Notes under the pieces: generated by a model | What the model was told of the DNA's origin: nothing | Database searches by the model: none | The model's input: the letters and a program-made list of their open reading frames with translations, nothing else | Assembly (NCBI RefSeq): GCF_026965535.1 | Contig: NZ_CP114039.1 | Span: 372,001-436,000 of the forward strand | DNA: 64,000 nucleotides | Origin: Corallococcus sp. NCRR | Lineage (GTDB): Bacteria > Myxococcota > Myxococcia > Myxococcales > Myxococcaceae | Direction of reading: 5' to 3' | Part shown: in pieces, positions 1 to 8,694 of the stretch | Numbering within the stretch: position 1 is the stretch's first letter | Layout: each line of letters starts with the position of its first letter | Position numbers and translations under genes: made by a program

Positions 1-176
1 TCCTCCGCTCAAGTTCGTGTTGGCAGGCCTTGTCCGCCAGCGTCATGCAGGGGACGGGCGGTCGGCCGGACGGTTGCCCTGCGTGCGCCGGGCATGAACC
101 GGGCGTCGGACGGTGCACATCCGTCCCTGGCGGAATCGGCCCGGGCATGGAGCGCGGGTGGTTAGATGGGTGGGCG

Positions 177-1289
177 ATGAAGGAACTCGATGACCTGCTG
201 CGGGCATGCGGGCGTGCCTCCGGTCCGATGGTGTTGGCGACGGTGGTGGCGGTGTCCGGTTCGTCGTACCGGCGCCCGGGCGCACGCATGTTGATGGGCG
301 CGGACGGCTGGCTCGCGGGCGGGGTGAGCGGCGGGTGTCTGGAGGGAGACCTCGTGCGCAAGGCCTTCTTCTGGACGTCGGACGGGCCGCGCGTGCTGCG
401 CTACGACACCACCGGCGACGCGGCGGAGGACGAGGGCGGCCTGTCGTTCGCGCTCGGGTGCAACGGCGTGGTGGACATCCTGCTGGAGCGCTGGGCGCCC
501 GGCCCGGGTGATGCCCTCGGCTTCGCGGCCGAGGCGCGCAAGCAGTCGCTGCGCGCGGTGGTGGCCACCGTGTACCGGGGCCCCGCGGACGCGGTGGGTG
601 CGCGGCTGATGCTGCGCGAGGACGGCGTGTCGGAGGGGAACCTCACCGGCGCATTGCTCGAGCCGGTGCGCGCGGCGGCGACGGAAGCGCTGGTGCGCGG
701 CGTGCCCTGGAGCGGCGCGTGCGGGGGCGCGGAGGTGCTGGTGGAGGTGGTGGAGCCGGCGCCGCCGGTGGTGGTGTTCGGCGGCGGCTTCGACGTCGCG
801 CCGGTGGTGGCGCGCGCGCAGGGGCTGGGGTGGCACCTCACGGTCGTGGCGGACCGGCCCGTGGAGATGCTGCGCCGCAGGTTCCCGGGGGCCCAGGCGC
901 ACGTCGCGTCGCGGTCCAGCGAGGTGCTGGACAAGGTGCCGCTGTCCGCGCGCAGCGTGGTGCTGGTGATGACGCACAGCCTGCCGCAGGACCGGGAGCT
1001 GCTGGAGCGGCTGGTGCCGCTGCCGGTGCGTTACCTGGGCGTGCTCGGGCCTCGCGCGAGGACGGAGCGCATCCTGCGGGAGCTGGCGCGTCCGCCCACC
1101 GCCGCGCAGTTGGAGAAGCTGCACGCGCCCATGGGGTTGGACCTGGGCGCGGAGGGCGCGGACGAGATCGCCCTGTCCATCATCGCGGAGGTGCAGGCGG
1201 TGCTGGCCGGACGCGACGGAGGCCGGCTGCGCGAGCGGCAGGCCCCCATCCACGCGGATGCCATCGCACCGGAGCGCAGGTCGGCGTGA
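177..1289 (+). CDS. XdhC/CoxI family molybdo-hydroxylase maturation protein
   Basis: Predicted 370-residue XdhC/CoxI family protein. Members act in the cytoplasm to insert or sulfurate the molybdenum cofactor of xanthine or CO dehydrogenase type enzymes. The N-terminal XdhC_CoxI domain shows GSSYRRPGARM and GGVSGGCLEGDL. The C-terminal Rossmann-like XdhC_C domain shows VVVFGGGFDVAPVV and YLGVLGPRARTERIL. I place the start at the ATG at 177, just before MKELDDLL; the 49 upstream in-frame codons look non-coding. The next gene, 82 bases downstream, is a MocA/MobA-like nucleotidyltransferase, a classic partner. No molybdo-hydroxylase subunits lie in the window, so the client enzyme is unknown. 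Confidence 0.88.
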   Translation: MKELDDLLRACGRASGPMVLATVVAVSGSSYRRPGARMLMGADGWLAGGVSGGCLEGDLVRKAFFWTSDGPRVLRYDTTGDAAEDEGGLSFALGCNGVVDILLERWAPGPGDALGFAAEARKQSLRAVVATVYRGPADAVGARLMLREDGVSEGNLTGALLEPVRAAATEALVRGVPWSGACGGAEVLVEVVEPAPPVVVFGGGFDVAPVVARAQGLGWHLTVVADRPVEMLRRRFPGAQAHVASRSSEVLDKVPLSARSVVLVMTHSLPQDRELLERLVPLPVRYLGVLGPRARTERILRELARPPTAAQLEKLHAPMGLDLGAEGADEIALSIIAEVQAVLAGRDGGRLRERQAPIHADAIAPERRSA

Positions 1290-1371
1290 GGGAGCGCGGC
1301 AGACAGATGCACGCGACCGACAGATTCGGAACGCGCAGGGCGCATGCGCCCGCCCATGGATGGAAGCGCGC

Positions 1372-1959
1372 ATGACCGTCGCCATCGTGCTGCTCGCCGC
1401 GGGTGGCTCTTCGCGGCTGGGACAGCCCAAGCAGCTGTTGCGCCATGAAGGCACGTCGCTGGTGCGGCGCGCGGCGGAGCGGGCCCTGGCCGCGAGCCCG
1501 GTGGTGGCCGTGGTGCTTGGCGCTCGGCGTGACGACGTCGCCTTGGAGCTGGACGGGCTCTCCGTGCGGTGCGTGGACAATCCGGACTGGGCGCTGGGCC
1601 AGGGCTCCTCGTTGCACGCGGGCCTGCGGGCGCTTCCTCCGGACGTGGACGGCGCCGTCCTGATGCTGTGCGACCAGCTTCGCGTGGACGCGGCCCACCT
1701 GCGCTCGCTCATCGCCACCTTCGAACGCACGCGCGCGCCCATCGTCGCGTCCGCCTACGCGGGCACCCGGGGCGTCCCCGCCCTCTTCTCTCGCGCCCTC
1801 TTCTCCGAACTGGAGGCCCTTCCCCCCACGGGCGGCGCGCGTGGGCTCATCGCCCGCGACCCTTCGCGCGTCGTGGAGGTGCCGCTGCCCGGCGGGGAGG
1901 AGGACGTGGACACCGCCGAGGACGCCCTGCGCCTTACGCGCCCCGGACGCGGTGGGTGA
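1372..1959 (+). CDS. MobA/MocA-like NTP transferase (molybdenum cofactor cytidylyltransferase-like)
   Basis: A 195-residue nucleotidyltransferase of the MobA-like NTP transferase family, which attaches CMP or GMP to molybdopterin. The N-terminal motif [18 protein letters not shown] is the nucleotide-binding loop. [13 protein letters not shown] supplies the metal-binding Asp region, and [10 protein letters not shown] is typical of MocA. The start is set at ATG 1372, immediately before the first beta strand. It follows xdhC in the same direction and is probably co-transcribed. Its last 26 bases overlap the 3' end of rpiA on the opposite strand. MocA (CTP) is more likely than MobA (GTP) given the xdhC neighbour, but specificity cannot be read with certainty. 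Confidence 0.85.
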   Translation: MTVAIVLLAAGGSSRLGQPKQLLRHEGTSLVRRAAERALAASPVVAVVLGARRDDVALELDGLSVRCVDNPDWALGQGSSLHAGLRALPPDVDGAVLMLCDQLRVDAAHLRSLIATFERTRAPIVASAYAGTRGVPALFSRALFSELEALPPTGGARGLIARDPSRVVEVPLPGGEEDVDTAEDALRLTRPGRGG

Positions 1960-2641
1960 TTCCCTCGGGCCCGGCCACCAGCAGGTCGGTGGTCAGGTTC
2001 AGGAACAGGCCGTGCGCCATCACCCCGGCGCGCGCCTCCAGCTTCGTGGCCAGCGACGCCGGATCGCTGATGGGACCGAAGTCGCAGTCCAACACCACGT
2101 TGCCCTGATCCGTGTGGTACGGCGCCCCGTCCAGCGCGAGCCGCGCCACCACGCGCGCGCCCAGCGACTCCAGGAACAGCGCCTGCGAGCGCCAACCGAA
2201 GGGCAGCACCTCCACCGGCACCGGCCACTTCGTGCCCAGCCGGGGTGACAGCTTGGCCGCGTCCACGACGATGATTTCCCGGCGGCTGGCCTGCGCCACC
2301 ACCTTCTCGCGCAGGAGCGCCCCACCCCCGCCCTTGATGAGCGACAGGTCCGGCGCCACCTCGTCCGCGCCGTCGATGGTGAGGTCCACCACCGGGTGCA
2401 CGTCCAGCGTGGTGAGCGGTACACCCAGCGACGCGGCCAGGGTCTCGGTCGCGTGCGACGTGGGGATGCCCACCACGTCCTTCAACGTCCCGGCGGAGAG
2501 CAGCGCGCCCAACCGCCGCACCGCGTACGCGGCCGTGCTGCCCGTGCCCAGCCCCACCACCATGCCCGGCTGGATGAAGTCCACCGCGCGCTCCGCCGCC
2601 GCGCGCTTGAAGGAAGCCGAAACATTCTCGTCGGAAGTCAT
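1934..2641 (-). CDS. rpiA: Ribose-5-phosphate isomerase A
   Basis: A 235-residue RpiA that interconverts ribose 5-phosphate and ribulose 5-phosphate in the non-oxidative pentose phosphate pathway. Diagnostic motifs are [16 protein letters not shown] near the N-terminus (phosphate-binding loop), [20 protein letters not shown] with the catalytic acidic residues, and [10 protein letters not shown] with the conserved Lys. The length matches the family. The start was put at the ATG at 2641 ([13 protein letters not shown]); upstream in-frame codons would run into the preceding gene's 3' end. It sits 25 bases downstream of the PerM-family gene on the same strand. Its end overlaps the convergent mocA-like gene. 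Confidence 0.95.
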   Translation of the reverse strand: MTSDENVSASFKRAAAERAVDFIQPGMVVGLGTGSTAAYAVRRLGALLSAGTLKDVVGIPTSHATETLAASLGVPLTTLDVHPVVDLTIDGADEVAPDLSLIKGGGGALLREKVVAQASRREIIVVDAAKLSPRLGTKWPVPVEVLPFGWRSQALFLESLGARVVARLALDGAPYHTDQGNVVLDCDFGPISDPASLATKLEARAGVMAHGLFLNLTTDLLVAGPEGITHRVRGA

Positions 2642-2666
2642 CGCGGGCTCTGGGAAGGAGACGGCT

Positions 2667-3854
2667 TCAGTGCGGCGTCCCAGGATGCCCGGAGTCGGCC
2701 GGGGGTGCACGCCGCGCTTCACTTCGCGGCGGCGCGAGTGGACCCGCCAACAGTGCCTCGTCCGCGTTCCCCAGTCCGGAAGGCAAAGCCGCCGCCTGGC
2801 GCCGTTCCCGCTTCCACATCTTGCGGCGCTCGCGCTGTACTTCCGTGAGCAACACCTGCCCCGCCGCCGCCGCCGGCACCGCGAGGATGACGCCCAAGAG
2901 CCCCGCGACGGTGCCGCCCACCAGCGCCACCAGCGAGATGAGCAGCGGGTTCATCTTGATGGCGCGCCGCTGCACCAGGGGGCTGAGCAGGTGGGCCTCG
3001 AACTGCTGGTAGATCATGAACAGCGCCAGCGCGAGCAGCGCCCGCTTCGAGCCCACCGACGCCAGCGTGGTCACGCTCACCAACAGCGCCGTGATGACGC
3101 TGCCGATGTACGGGATGAGCCCCAACACCATCGCCACCAGACCGAGCGGCAGGAAGTACGGCACACCCAGCGCCAGCGACATGCCCGCCGTGAACGCGCC
3201 ACCCACGGAGACGATGAGCAGCGTGCCGACGAGGTAGTTGCCCACCGCCTCGCGCATCCGGCCCACCACGCGGCGCACGCGGGGACGGCTGCGCGGACGC
3301 ACCCAGCCCAGGATGCTCGCGTAGAGGTCGTGCCCGAAGAGCAGGCCGAACACGGCCAGCGCCAACACGGTGACGCCCGCGCCCAGCAGCTCCACCGTGG
3401 ACGACAGCACGGTGATGAGCGGCCTGGCCAGGATGCCGGGCTCCACGTTGAACGCGTCCTGCGGATGCGACAGCACGCCGAAGTGCTCGTCCAGCTTGCG
3501 CACCCACGGGGCCTGGGTCAGCTCCGTGAGGAAGACCGGCGCCGCCTCCACCAGGTGCTGGAGCTGCTCCACGAGCAGCGGCACCAACGTGAGGATGAGC
3601 AGGCCGATGACTCCCAACAGCGTCAGCGCGATGAGCGCCACGCCCAGCCCCCGGCGCAGCCCCCACGACTGCAACCGGCGGACGACCGGCTCCGCCGCCA
3701 GTCCCAGCAGCAGCGCCGCCGCCAGCAGCGTGAGCACGGGCCCCAGGCTCCGCATCGCCGAGCCCAGCAGCACGAGCAACACCACCTGGGCACCGACCGA
3801 CCACACCGTCCGGGGCGGCACGTAGACCGGGAGTCCCTTGCGCGAAGCCTTCAT
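2667..3854 (-). CDS. AI-2E/PerM family transporter
   Basis: A 395-residue polytopic membrane protein of the AI-2E transporter (PerM/TqsA) superfamily. Several hydrophobic segments flank the signature regions [17 protein letters not shown] and [26 protein letters not shown], typical of the C-terminal half of this family. The C-terminal 50 residues are charged and proline-rich and probably cytosolic. Family members have been linked to autoinducer-2 export, Na+/H+ exchange and stress tolerance, so the substrate here is open. It is followed closely by rpiA on the same strand. Codon use and GC resemble the neighbours. Confidence 0.88.
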   Translation of the reverse strand: MKASRKGLPVYVPPRTVWSVGAQVVLLVLLGSAMRSLGPVLTLLAAALLLGLAAEPVVRRLQSWGLRRGLGVALIALTLLGVIGLLILTLVPLLVEQLQHLVEAAPVFLTELTQAPWVRKLDEHFGVLSHPQDAFNVEPGILARPLITVLSSTVELLGAGVTVLALAVFGLLFGHDLYASILGWVRPRSRPRVRRVVGRMREAVGNYLVGTLLIVSVGGAFTAGMSLALGVPYFLPLGLVAMVLGLIPYIGSVITALLVSVTTLASVGSKRALLALALFMIYQQFEAHLLSPLVQRRAIKMNPLLISLVALVGGTVAGLLGVILAVPAAAAGQVLLTEVQRERRKMWKRERRQAAALPSGLGNADEALLAGPLAPPRSEARRAPPADSGHPGTPH

Positions 3855-3966
3855 GCCCCCAAGTTAGGGAGCACCTTCCAGGCAGGCGACGGGCCTGCAC
3901 ATGGCATTCCGGGTGGACTCCACGTGAGGATGGCGCCCGGCTGGTGGGCAGGCGGGCAGCCAGTGG

Positions 3967-5109
3967 CTACCAGGAGTCGCTGCCACCACCTCCGCCAGAG
4001 TCTCCGCCGCCTCCGCCCCAGTCCGAGGACGAGCTGGACGAGTCGCTGCTGGAGGACGACGAGGAGTCGTAGCTCGACGACGAGTCGTAGCTCGAGGACG
4101 TGCTGCTGACGGTCCAATCCGACGATGAGCCACCGCCTCCCGAACTGGAGCCGCTCCAGGTCCCGCGGCGTTCCGGGAGCCACACGCTCCAGAAGAGAAG
4201 ACTGCCCATGGCCACGGGAAGCGAGAAGAGCGAGCCGAGCACCAGCCAGCGGAGGAGGCCCGCCAGGTCGAGGACAGGGTCGTGCTTCACCACCTGGCTG
4301 TAGGCGAGGACCAACATGGGCATGCAGAGCAGCACCAGTCCCAAGAGCGATGTCTTGAGCCCCTCGAACAGCTTCCATCCGCCGAAGAACACCCCCATCA
4401 GCACGCCATACGCGACGAGGATGAACAGCGGGGACCGGGGCCCGGACCACCCGACGGAGACGAGCGCCGCTGCCGGCAGCACCACCAGCAGCGCCGCCAT
4501 CGTGAGCATCCTCAAGCCCCGGAAGCCCGCGACCTGGACCTGGAGCAGCAGCCGCGCCATCACGCACGCCGTGATGAACAGCGCCACGAGGAACCCGGCC
4601 GACTCGTCCGAGGTCCAGGGCGGTGCCGTGGCGCTGCCTCCCTCGAAGGTCCCCGCGAGCACCTGCGCGTCCACGCCCGCGATGATGGCGAGCAGCGCCA
4701 GTTCGAACCGGCCCTCGCGCAAGAGCGGCCCCTGCGCGTGCAGCAGGGCCGTCGCCTCGCCATCCGTCAGCCAGGACTCCAGCCCGTAGCCCACCTCCAG
4801 CCGCGAGCGGCGGTCCGCACGCGCGATGACGAGCAGCAAGCCATTGTTCTGTCCCGCCGCACCGCCCTTCCATCGACGGAAGACCTCCGCCGCGTAGTCC
4901 TCGATGGGCTGGCCCTCCGTGGAGTCCACGAGCAGCACCGCCATGTGGACCTGCTTCGCGGCGCGCAGGTCCACCAGGGCCTTGGAGACCGTCTCCGTCT
5001 CGCGCGAGGTCAGCATCCCTCGCGGATCCGTCACCGGCCGCACGATGGCGGGGACCTCGGACAGGGCCAGCACGGGCAACAGCAACGTCAGCAGGACGGT
5101 CTTCACCAT
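3967..5109 (-). CDS. TPM-domain membrane protein with Ser/Asp/Gly-rich tail
   Basis: A 380-residue protein with a signal peptide (MVKTVLLTLLLPVLALS) and a TPM domain, the TLP18.3/Psb32/MOLO-1 fold. Support comes from LLVIARADRRSRLEVGYGLE and DGEATALLHAQGPLLREG. Several membrane segments follow (roughly residues 170-300). The last 60 residues are an extreme low-complexity tail of Ser, Asp and Tyr ending in glycine runs; such Gly/Ser tails are common at the end of bacterial TPM proteins. Its start overlaps the LemA-like gene by seven bases, so the two form an operon, the usual LemA-TPM pairing. The exact biochemical role is not established. Confidence 0.85.
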   Translation of the reverse strand: MVKTVLLTLLLPVLALSEVPAIVRPVTDPRGMLTSRETETVSKALVDLRAAKQVHMAVLLVDSTEGQPIEDYAAEVFRRWKGGAAGQNNGLLLVIARADRRSRLEVGYGLESWLTDGEATALLHAQGPLLREGRFELALLAIIAGVDAQVLAGTFEGGSATAPPWTSDESAGFLVALFITACVMARLLLQVQVAGFRGLRMLTMAALLVVLPAAALVSVGWSGPRSPLFILVAYGVLMGVFFGGWKLFEGLKTSLLGLVLLCMPMLVLAYSQVVKHDPVLDLAGLLRWLVLGSLFSLPVAMGSLLFWSVWLPERRGTWSGSSSGGGGSSSDWTVSSTSSSYDSSSSYDSSSSSSSDSSSSSSDWGGGGGDSGGGGGSDSW

Positions 5110-5729
5110 GAAGAGACCTCCGAGGACAGCGGCAGCGAAGAGGGCAGCCCGCTCAAGCGGACCACCCAGCTCGTGGGAAAGGAGGCGGCGGAGGCGTTGT
5201 ACGCGGCGGCGCGTTCGTCATAGCGGCGCTGCTCCACCGCCACGCGGTTGTCCGCGCCCGCCACCTCCGCGTCGCGGTTCAAACCGGGCGTGAGCTGATC
5301 CAGGCGCGCATGCAGGGCCTCACGGCGCTCCAGCACGTTGCGCACCTGGGCCCGCTTCTGCGCCACCTCCGCCAGCGTGGTGGTGAGCCCGTTGCGCACC
5401 ACGAGCCCCGACACGGCCAGCACGCCCGCGAGCGCCACGCCCGCCCACGCTCCCTGCTTGAGCCTCGCGCGGCGCAGTCGCGACAGACGCTCACGGGCCT
5501 GGGCCTCGCGGGCCTGCTCCTCGCGGCGGCGGGCCAGCGCATCCAGCGCCTGGTCCACGTAGCGCGAGGGGATGTCCAGCTCCTCCCCGATGCGCCGCAA
5601 GTCGTCCGGGGTGAGCGTGTCCGGCGCGGCGTCCTTCTGCATCAGCCGAGTGGCGGTGGCGATGAGCTCGTTGACGTCGTCATAGGCGACGGCCCCGGGA
5701 GCCTGCCGCGTCCGTGTCCCGTCACCCAT
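5103..5729 (-). CDS. LemA-like C-terminal region fused to a helical N-terminal domain
   Basis: A 208-residue protein. Residues about 10-75 form a helical module with LTPDDLRRIGEELDIPSRYV followed by an Ala/Arg/Glu-rich coiled coil. A single membrane helix (WAGVALAGVLAVSGLVV) comes next. The tail has ADNRVAVEQRRYDERAAAYN and the ending SFPTSW, which resembles the LemA repeat region (NRxAVxRxRYNEAVxxYN...FP). The start is ATG 5729, preceded by AAGGGGA; codons further upstream lie in the divergent promoter region. It overlaps the TPM gene by seven bases. LemA plus TPM is a recurrent pair. The N-terminal fusion is unlike standard LemA, so this is at best a degenerate or lineage-specific LemA relative. 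Confidence 0.6.
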   Translation of the reverse strand: MGDGTRTRQAPGAVAYDDVNELIATATRLMQKDAAPDTLTPDDLRRIGEELDIPSRYVDQALDALARRREEQAREAQARERLSRLRRARLKQGAWAGVALAGVLAVSGLVVRNGLTTTLAEVAQKRAQVRNVLERREALHARLDQLTPGLNRDAEVAGADNRVAVEQRRYDERAAAYNASAASFPTSWVVRLSGLPSSLPLSSEVSSW

Positions 5730-5864
5730 GAAACCATCCCCTTGTCGCTTCGGCCCGGTCCCACCCGGATCCGCGCCCGACGATACGTCAGTTCCGTCCC
5801 CGGCCCGATACTGGCCCTCGTGTGCGTGGCGCCCGTCCATCGGTCCGGGCAGACTGCCGCGCCC

Positions 5865-6236
5865 ATGGACAAGCCCCAGACAATGCGGTCGTTCGTGAAG
5901 CTGCTGGTGACGGATGCGCAAGCGTCCGTGCGCTTCTATGAGGGCCTCGGCTTCGAACGCATCGCGTCGGACCCTCCCATCCTCCGCCTCCAGTGGGGCG
6001 GAGAGTCGGACGTGTACCTCGTGAGCCCTCCTTCAAGCCTGAAGCTGGAGGGACGAAAGGGCATGGGCGTGCTCGTGGGCTTCCGCGCGGGCTCGGACGG
6101 CGTGGACGCGGTGGCCGCGAAGGCGGCGGCGCTGGGCGCGCACGTGGAGGGCCCCACGACGCAGCCCTGGTACACCCGCGAAATCGTCGTCACGGACCCG
6201 GACGGCTACCGGCTCAACTTCATCGAACCCGCCTGA
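5865..6236 (+). CDS. VOC/glyoxalase-fold protein
   Basis: A 123-residue single-domain vicinal oxygen chelate protein. The N-terminal strand-helix VKLLVTDAQASVRFYEGLGF and the C-terminal VVTDPDGYRLNFIEP are characteristic of the glyoxalase/bleomycin-resistance/dioxygenase family; the Glu near the end is a usual metal ligand. The chosen start is ATG 5865; a second possible ATG lies at 5883. It is transcribed divergently from the LemA-like/TPM operon and is followed by a hairpin at 6248-6273. The substrate cannot be inferred. Confidence 0.8.
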   Translation: MDKPQTMRSFVKLLVTDAQASVRFYEGLGFERIASDPPILRLQWGGESDVYLVSPPSSLKLEGRKGMGVLVGFRAGSDGVDAVAAKAAALGAHVEGPTTQPWYTREIVVTDPDGYRLNFIEPA

Positions 6237-6247
6237 CGCTTTCTTTC

Positions 6248-6273
6248 CACGCCCCGTCCCCTTAAGGGGCGTG
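6248..6273 (+). terminator. GC-rich hairpin after the VOC gene
   Basis: Eight-base arms CACGCCCC (6248-6255) and GGGGCGTG (6266-6273) surround a 10-base loop, 12 bases after the VOC stop codon. There is no T-run after it, so termination is uncertain. It could instead act in the leader of the next gene, whose proposed ATG is 10 bases further on. Confidence 0.4.
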
Positions 6274-6282
6274 GAACGAACG

Positions 6283-7689
6283 ATGGAATCCACGCCGTTG
6301 CGCGGACCCGGGGACGCCGCCCCGACACTTGATTGCCCCAGCCGCTTGCGCGAGCCTGTCGCGGCCTCCGTGAGCACGCCCCGCTACTTCGTTCCCCACG
6401 CCGCCAGCCCGGTCGAACCGGTGCCGTGCGATGCCTCGGAGGTCGTCCACGTCCTGGACGCCTTCCGGCTGGAGCCCGCGTACCTGGGTGAGCCCGAGTG
6501 GTTCGTCTGCACCGACGTCGTGGGCCAGCTCCAGCTCATCCCCGGCAGCGAGCGCGCGCGGCTGCCCGCGTCCGTGCAGGCGCAGCTCGCGCACCATGAA
6601 GTCGCCTCCGGCAAGCCGCCGCGCCGCCTGGCCGCGACGGAGCTGTTCTTCTTCGCTCCGGAGGTGGTGGAGCACCCCTCCAACACGGACGGCTTCAACG
6701 ACCCCGTCTATCTCTACGGCACGCTCACGGGCCCGTGGCCAGGCAACGCCGTAACGCGCGTGAACGGGCAGCTCACCGTCACCCGGGGCGACGTGCTCGC
6801 TGGCTTCGCGCACGGCGCGCAGGACGCCTTCCACTACGTGAAGGACGCGGAGAGCCGCGACGTGCCCCGCGCCTACCACGCGCTGCTGCCGGGCGACCGT
6901 GCGGATCAGCTCGCGCAGGGGCGCGGGCTCGTCCTCACCTACCCCGCGGTGCCCGCGGAGCTGCAGGCCCACCACGCCGCCAACGGCGCGCAGGTCGCGA
7001 GCGTGCTGCACGCGGTGCTCTCCCAGCTCCAGGACGACGCGCGCACGAACCAGGGTCCCCAGGACATCGCCTCGCTGGAGCTACCCGTGCCGAGCCGCGC
7101 GATGGCCATCGCGGACCTGGAGCTGCGCGGCTACGAGGTGAAGGGCGACCTCGCGACGCCGCGTCCCACGAAGGGCGGGCTGGTGGGGAAGCTCGCCGGG
7201 TGGCTCCAGGACGAGTCCGTGCGCGTGCCCCGCGAAGCGCCGCCGCCGGAGTTCCTGGAGCTCGCGCGCCGCGTGCTGCCGCTCCTGCCGGGCTGGCCCA
7301 CGGAGACGGAGCGCACGCTGCGCGCCCACGTGCACGCGGGCACGCTGCCCCCGGGCACGCCGATGACGCGCCCCCCGGTGCCTCGCGCGCCCATGCCGCC
7401 CGCGTCCATCCCGCCGCGCCTGCCCACGCCGCCCGTGCGCTCCAGCGAGTGGATGCAGGACTTCATCGGTGCGCACGGCAAGCCGGGCGGCGCGAAGCCG
7501 CGCCTCACGCAGCTGCAACCGAAGCCCGCGCCCCGCCCGCCTCCCGCGAAGCCTTCATCCCCTGCCTCATGGCAGGCGGACTTCGCTCCGGCTCCGGCCG
7601 CGCCCGCCCGTCCGGCCAGCAAGCAGCAGGAGAAGGCGCCCGCCCCGCCCGGCAAGAAGCCGGACTGGATGCGCGACTTTGACGACTGA
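6283..7689 (+). CDS. Unknown protein with Pro-rich tail and three W-x-x-D-F motifs
   Basis: A 468-residue protein I do not recognise. The first ~340 residues look globular (PEWFVCTDVVGQLQLIPGS, FNDPVYLYGTLTGPWPGNAV). The last ~120 residues are disordered Pro/Ala-rich sequence carrying three evenly scattered copies of W-x-x-D-F: WMQDF at W390, WQADF at W430 and WMRDF at W462, five residues from the end. Such repeats suggest short linear docking motifs. The start is ATG 6283, with a purine-rich stretch around 6264-6275; a GTG at 6370 is an alternative that would remove a poorly conserved-looking leader. It lies 63 bases upstream of the vWA/vWA/ATPase operon on the same strand and may belong to it. 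Confidence 0.65.
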   Translation: MESTPLRGPGDAAPTLDCPSRLREPVAASVSTPRYFVPHAASPVEPVPCDASEVVHVLDAFRLEPAYLGEPEWFVCTDVVGQLQLIPGSERARLPASVQAQLAHHEVASGKPPRRLAATELFFFAPEVVEHPSNTDGFNDPVYLYGTLTGPWPGNAVTRVNGQLTVTRGDVLAGFAHGAQDAFHYVKDAESRDVPRAYHALLPGDRADQLAQGRGLVLTYPAVPAELQAHHAANGAQVASVLHAVLSQLQDDARTNQGPQDIASLELPVPSRAMAIADLELRGYEVKGDLATPRPTKGGLVGKLAGWLQDESVRVPREAPPPEFLELARRVLPLLPGWPTETERTLRAHVHAGTLPPGTPMTRPPVPRAPMPPASIPPRLPTPPVRSSEWMQDFIGAHGKPGGAKPRLTQLQPKPAPRPPPAKPSSPASWQADFAPAPAAPARPASKQQEKAPAPPGKKPDWMRDFDD

Positions 7690-7752
7690 CCCCGTCCGTT
7701 GCGGTGCTCGCACACCGGGCGATAGCGTTTTCAACCTCCAGAAAGGCAGACC

Positions 7753-8694
7753 ATGGGACACGAGAAGCCGATCGAGCCGTTTTCGGACCTGCACCGCGAA
7801 GGGGACCGCGTGCGCGCGGTGCTGCTGCACGACCCCACGGTGGAGGGCCTGGACATGGCCATCTACATGGACGCTTCCGGCAGCATGCGCGAGGAGTACG
7901 CCTACAAGGCGCAGCAGCGCACCTTCCTGGAGTGGCTGCGCGGCGCGCCCATGAAGGAGGCCTCCAACGACGTGGAGCCGCAGGTGCGCTGGATGCTGGA
8001 GTATCTGGCCACCAAGGACCGCAACGGCCTTTTGCGCGTGGCCTACTGGGCCTGTGGCACCAACGGCCGCCAGGTGGAGCCCGTGGGTGAGCTCAAGGGC
8101 ACCGACGTGAAGCAGTACAAGTTCCCCGGCGCGAAGCAGCTGGGCGGCTTCACGTACCTGGAGCCCGCGCTGCGCGACTACGTGAAGTACCTGGAGGAGC
8201 AGGTGAAGGTGGGCGCCAAGCGCGGCTGCGCCATCATCGTCACCGACGGCCGCCTCCACGACGCCGAAGCGGTGGAGAAGTTCTCCGCGGAGGTGGCGAA
8301 GAAGATCGCCTCCGGGCGCCTGCCGCGCATCAACTTCGTGCTGGTGGGCGTGGGCGACGACATCGACGAGGAGCAGCTGGAGCACATCGCCCACGCGGAG
8401 TTCCCGGGCGTGGGCCACCTCTGGTGCCACCGCATCGCGAAGGAGATCACCCAGGTCGCGGAGCTGGTCGCCGTGCTGGTGGACGAGACCATGACGGTCG
8501 CCGCCGGCGGCACCATCTACGACGACAAGGGCACGGTGCTGAAGACGTATGAGGGCCGCCTGCCCGCGGTGCTGGAGTTCGAGGTGCCCGAGGACGCGAA
8601 GAGCTTCACGCTGGAGGTGAACGGCCAGCGCTACACCCAGCCGCTCCCCGACGAAGAGCACCACGACGAGGACGAAGACGAGGACCACCACTGA
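7753..8694 (+). CDS. vWA-domain protein with His/acidic C-terminal tail (first of tandem pair)
   Basis: A 313-residue protein with a von Willebrand factor A fold. The MIDAS motif D-x-S-x-S is intact (YMDASGSMREE, D40/S42/S44). Later segments GCAIIVTDGRLHDAEAV and RLPRINFVLVGVGDDID fit the other MIDAS strands. LWCHRIAKEITQVAELVAVL resembles TerF/TerY-type vWA proteins. The C-terminus ends in an acidic/His tail (EEHHDEDEDEDHH) that could bind divalent metal. It has no signal peptide, so it is probably cytoplasmic. The start ATG 7753 is preceded by AGAAAGG. It shares a TGATG junction with the next, paralogous gene, implying coupled translation. The specific function is unknown; metal or tellurite stress is an inference from family and neighbours. 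Confidence 0.8.
   Translation: MGHEKPIEPFSDLHREGDRVRAVLLHDPTVEGLDMAIYMDASGSMREEYAYKAQQRTFLEWLRGAPMKEASNDVEPQVRWMLEYLATKDRNGLLRVAYWACGTNGRQVEPVGELKGTDVKQYKFPGAKQLGGFTYLEPALRDYVKYLEEQVKVGAKRGCAIIVTDGRLHDAEAVEKFSAEVAKKIASGRLPRINFVLVGVGDDIDEEQLEHIAHAEFPGVGHLWCHRIAKEITQVAELVAVLVDETMTVAAGGTIYDDKGTVLKTYEGRLPAVLEFEVPEDAKSFTLEVNGQRYTQPLPDEEHHDEDEDEDHH

Noticed and set aside
43-285. Small minus-strand gene before xdhC
   Set aside because: Pro/Arg-rich sequence without a ribosome-binding site or a recognisable fold; it overlaps the xdhC start.
1934-1959. Possible sequencing error causing the mocA/rpiA overlap
   Set aside because: Both proteins end normally for their families; short tail-to-tail overlaps occur elsewhere in the window (51348-51371).
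2112-4109. Long plus-strand frame over rpiA and the PerM gene
   Set aside because: His/Arg/Gln-rich shadow of two real minus-strand genes.
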